Below are positions 58,591 through 64,000 of a stretch of DNA of 64,000 bases, piece after piece. The stretch comes from Collinsella sp. An2. Its GTDB lineage: Bacteria; Actinomycetota; Coriobacteriia; Coriobacteriales; Coriobacteriaceae. The DNA lies in assembly GCF_002160065.1 (NCBI RefSeq), contig NZ_NFJW01000006.1, positions 79,446 to 143,445 on the forward strand, read 5' to 3'. Numbering within the stretch: the first letter of the stretch is position 1; each line of letters opens with the position of its first letter. The position numbers and the translations under genes were made by a program. A model generated the notes under the pieces. It was not told the DNA's origin and did no database searches. It saw only the letters and a program-made list of their open reading frames with translations.

Positions 58591-59481
58591 CTACAGAGTC
58601 AAACCCTTGAAGCCCTCGCCAAACGCCTCGTTCACATCGGTGATAACCATAATGGCATGCTCGTCGTGCTCCGCGACGATGGCCTTCAGAATCGTCACCT
58701 CTCGCTTACCCAAAATCACGAAGAGCATGGGACGGTCCTGCCCGCTCCACATACCGTGGGCATCGATGAGCGTGGCGCCGCGGTTCATACCGCGCATGAT
58801 GTCCTGCGCGATGGCCTCGTAGTTCTCGGAGACGATAAACGCCGCACGGCGCCGGTTGCCGCCGTCCACGACCATGTCCACGACGTATCCCATAATCACC
58901 ATGGAAAGTGCAGCGTAGAGGGCGTTTCCCACCGAAAAGACCGGGGCGCTTGCCGCGCACACCGCCACGTCGATCGCCATGACGGTGCTGCCCACCGGAA
59001 GCGACGTCTTGCGGGAGATGATCTGCGCCACGGTGTCTGAGCCACCCGTGTTAGCACCGCTGCGGAACACGAGCCCATAGCCCAGGCCCGAGATGATGGC
59101 GCCCCAAAGCGCCGAGAGCATAAGGTCGTCGGGAACGAACGCGGCAACAAGCGGTGCGAAGGCATCGGTAAAGAAGCCCAGGAGCACGAAGCCCACCACG
59201 GTGCGCAGAGCATAGCGCGCGCCGCCAGCGCGATAGGCCAAAAGCAGCAGCAACGCGTTGAAAACGATAGTCTGCACGCCTACGGGCAGCACAAGCCCTG
59301 CGCGCGACCCCAGCTCGGCGATGATAGTCGCAAGACCCGTCACGCCGCCGGCGGCAAGGCCGTTGGGGACCATGAAGGCGTCGATGCCGAGCGCGGCTAT
59401 GGCACACCCGGCCGCCACCATCGGCACATCGCGTATGAACTGAGACTTGATAATCGCCTTGGCATCCATCCGACGAATCAT
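58591..59481 (-). CDS. YitT-family membrane protein with DUF2179
   Basis: This 296-residue protein has five or six helices in the first ~200 residues (DUF161-type: GIDAFMVPNGLAAGGVTGLATIIAEL, FRSGANTGGSDTVAQIISRKTSLPVG) and a soluble C-terminal DUF2179 domain (ENYEAIAQDIMRGMNRGATLIDAHGMWSGQ...MLFVILGKREV). This is the standard YitT architecture; transport or ligand unknown. GAGGGGG precedes the start at 59481. It follows prfB by 268 bases. Confidence 0.88.
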   Translation of the reverse strand: MIRRMDAKAIIKSQFIRDVPMVAAGCAIAALGIDAFMVPNGLAAGGVTGLATIIAELGSRAGLVLPVGVQTIVFNALLLLLAYRAGGARYALRTVVGFVLLGFFTDAFAPLVAAFVPDDLMLSALWGAIISGLGYGLVFRSGANTGGSDTVAQIISRKTSLPVGSTVMAIDVAVCAASAPVFSVGNALYAALSMVIMGYVVDMVVDGGNRRRAAFIVSENYEAIAQDIMRGMNRGATLIDAHGMWSGQDRPMLFVILGKREVTILKAIVAEHDEHAIMVITDVNEAFGEGFKGLTL

Positions 59482-59538
59482 GCGTCCCCCTCTCACGACG
59501 CGGCGCAATCAACCGCGCTTATATCGAACGTTATAAAA

Positions 59539-59606
59539 GGTTCGGCGCGATTCGTCCAGGATGGCCCTCGCTACCATGCAGTCCAATCCGGTCGAATCGC
59601 GCCGAA
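59539..59606 (-). terminator. 15-bp stem hairpin after prfB with U-rich tail
   Basis: GTTCGGCGCGATTCG (59539-59553) and CGAATCGCGCCGAAC (59592-59606) are perfect inverted repeats. The 38-base interior can form a smaller stem (GGATTGG/CCATCC). On the minus strand CTTTTATAACG follows the stem, so it can terminate secA-prfB transcription. A long loop makes it unusual. Confidence 0.7.
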
Positions 59607-59749
59607 CGATCAAAACGCTTAACAGGTCTTTCAACACACAATACGTCATCCAGCGCCGGGATGCCCAACCTCGGGCCGCACGACACCGAGACACGCACAG
59701 CGGCATCGCGCCAGCTGCTCGTCCCCCGCCGACGCTACGCCCGGAAGCG

Positions 59750-60909
59750 CTACAGCTCCTCGCCCTCGGTGCCGGCAGCGTAGTCCGCGTTACCCGTGGC
59801 CCAACGGTGATAGCCCACCACAAAGGGATCCAGGTCGCCGTCTTCCAGCACGGCGTCGACGTTGCCCGTCTCCACGCCCGTGCGCAGGTCCTTCACCATC
59901 TGGTAGGGGTACAGCACATAGCTTCGAATCTGGTTGCCGAAGCCAATGTCGTGCTTGGGGCCGCGGATCTCGTCGAGCTTGTCCTCGCGCTTCTGCAGCT
60001 CCAGCTCGTACAGACGGGCCTTCAGGATCTGCATGCACGCGGCCTTGTTCTGAATCTGGCTGCGTTCGTTTTGGCAGGTGACGACGATGCCCGTGGGAAG
60101 GTGTGTCACGCGGACGGCGGAGTCGGTGGTGTTCACGCCCTGGCCGCCGGGGCCGCTCGCATGGTAGACGTCCACGCGGATGTCATCAGGGGCAACCTCG
60201 ATGTCGATGTCGTCCGGAAGCACCGGGATGACCTCGACGCCCGCAAAGGTGGTCTGGCGGCGCTTCTTGGCATCGGTGGGCGAGATGCGCACAAGACGAT
60301 GCACGCCCGCCTCGGCACGCAGCATACCAAAGGCGTTCTTGCCCTCCACGGTGAAGGTGGCGCGGTCGATGCCGATGCCTTCTGCCGCCGGACAATCGTT
60401 CACCGTGACCTTCCAGCCACGGCGCTCGCAGTACTTCATGTACATCTTGAAGAGCATGAAGGTCCAGTCCTGAGCCTCAAGACCGCCCTGCCCGGGCTTG
60501 ATGGTCACGATCGCGTCGCCGTGGTCGAACTCTCCGGTAAACCAGCTGGAAAGCTCCATCTGGTCGACAGAGCGGCCGAGCGCCTCTGCCGTTGATGCGG
60601 CCTCAGAAGCAAGCTCGGCAGCCTCGTCGTCGCCGTCCATCTCGGAGGCAAGCTCGAGCGCGGCGCGAGCATCGGCCAGCTGAGCGCGCGCGTCCTCGAC
60701 CGCCTTCACATCGTCGCGGGCGGCAGACAGCTCAGCCATGACAGAGCGGGCGTGCGCCGCGTCGTCCCAAAAGCCCGGAGCAGCACTTGCCTGCTCGAGC
60801 TCGGCGACGCGGGCGCGCTTCTCATCCACATGCAGGTAGGACTCAACCTCACCCAGGCGCGTCTCAAGCGCGTCAAGCTGGTCGGCCACCGAGGCGGCAG
60901 CATCCGCCA

Positions 60910-60910
<1 letters not shown>
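59750..60910 (-). CDS. prfB: peptide chain release factor 2 (RF2) with Ser-Pro-Thr recognition tripeptide
   Basis: This 386-residue class-I release factor has the peptidyl-tRNA hydrolysis motif GGQ at 255-257 (SGPGGQGVNTTDSAVR). The codon-recognition loop reads LVRISPTDAKKRRQTTFAGVEV: Ser210-Pro211-Thr212, where RF2 of most bacteria has Ser-Pro-Phe. The overall sequence is RF2-like rather than RF1 (no Pro-Ala-Thr). The frame is open from Met1 to the stop with no in-frame UGA, so there is no autoregulatory +1 frameshift. The ATG overlaps the secA stop (TAATG), so they are coupled. Confidence 0.92.
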
Positions 60911-63708
<2,798 letters not shown>

Positions 63709-63900
63709 GCGGTTTCCCTTTTCGTGGTAGCGTCGGGTGCATCGCGGCGCAACATGCAGACATTGCAGCAGGTCACGCACGTGAATTCCCCGACGGACAT
63801 ACTCAGACGCAGGCTATTCTATCCCTTTGCTTCTTACGGGATTGTGCAGGTTACGTAGCGCCACGTAGAAACCACGCTGAGGTTTGATTTGCAAGTTCAT

Positions 63901-63956
63901 CGAAACGCTTCCAGGACTCAGCGGGACATGTCCCGCTGAGTCCTGGAAGCGTTTCG
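63901..63956. repeat. perfect 56-bp palindrome upstream of secA
   Basis: Bases 63901-63928 are the exact reverse complement of 63929-63956, with no loop and no mismatch; the centre is GGGACATGTCCC. It lies about 190 bases upstream of the secA start. Its origin is unknown; extragenic palindrome or bidirectional terminator are possible. The rest of 63709-64000 shows no gene. Confidence 0.9.
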
Positions 63957-64000
63957 CGCTAGCCTCCCGGACGGGGGCCGGATCGGCCGGCCCGCGAAGA

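Overview
The window is a GC-rich bacterial chromosome segment, most likely from a Coriobacteriia actinobacterium of the Collinsella/Enorma/Olsenella kind. This is inferred from base composition, protein flavour (fermentative FucO, gltBD, ApbE, an uninterrupted prfB) and gene neighbourhoods; no rRNA or tRNA gene was seen to confirm it.

Layout. 0-8 kb: a lone tyrosine recombinase, then the addB-addA helicase-nuclease operon. 8-11 kb: a GNAT enzyme, a YerC/TrpR-like regulator, ApbE and a small YvlD-like membrane protein. 10.9-12.3 kb: a gene-free stretch built from several repeat families (a ~40-bp minisatellite, a 29-bp inverted repeat, and a 20-bp-periodic array that inverts about its centre). 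12.3-15.1 kb: a divergent sulfur cluster, with an Rrf2 regulator facing cysK-mnmA. 15.4-19.1 kb: fucO, a DUF1275 membrane protein, and an RHH antitoxin-like gene coupled (ATGA) to a CPBP membrane protease. 19.5-22.6 kb: a polar amino-acid ABC transporter. 22.8-24.7 kb: a DEAD-box helicase. 25-28 kb: copper efflux, copA-copZ-csoR, with a CsoR-type operator in the promoter. 28.3-32.3 kb: an accessory segment with two proteins of unknown function, minisatellites, and an AbiEi/DUF559-like gene between two ~228-bp direct repeats. 32.4-38.6 kb: gltB-gltD. 38.9-40 kb: a PHP phosphoesterase and a rubredoxin. 40.1-46.4 kb: a beta-glucoside operon (PTS, GH1, Gfo/Idh, HAD) facing an RpiR regulator. 46.6-48.3 kb: two flavoenzymes. 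48.5-64 kb: a housekeeping run on the minus strand (secA-prfB, yitT, ftsE-ftsX, rnr, a TPR gene, smpB), interrupted by two envelope proteins of unknown function and a DUF1778/GNAT toxin-antitoxin pair with a clear palindromic operator.

Most worth a second look: the RHH-CPBP protease pair; a class-II release factor whose codon-recognition tripeptide reads Ser-Pro-Thr instead of Ser-Pro-Phe; the phased 20-bp inverted repeat array; the direct-repeat-bounded AbiEi/DUF559 cassette; a 27-bp in-frame minisatellite inside mnmA; long nested hairpins in several intergenic regions; and a perfect 56-bp palindrome upstream of secA. Many start codons were moved downstream of the longest open frame because a Shine-Dalgarno sequence and family alignment support the internal start. 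All functional names rest on motif recognition by eye, not on database searches.
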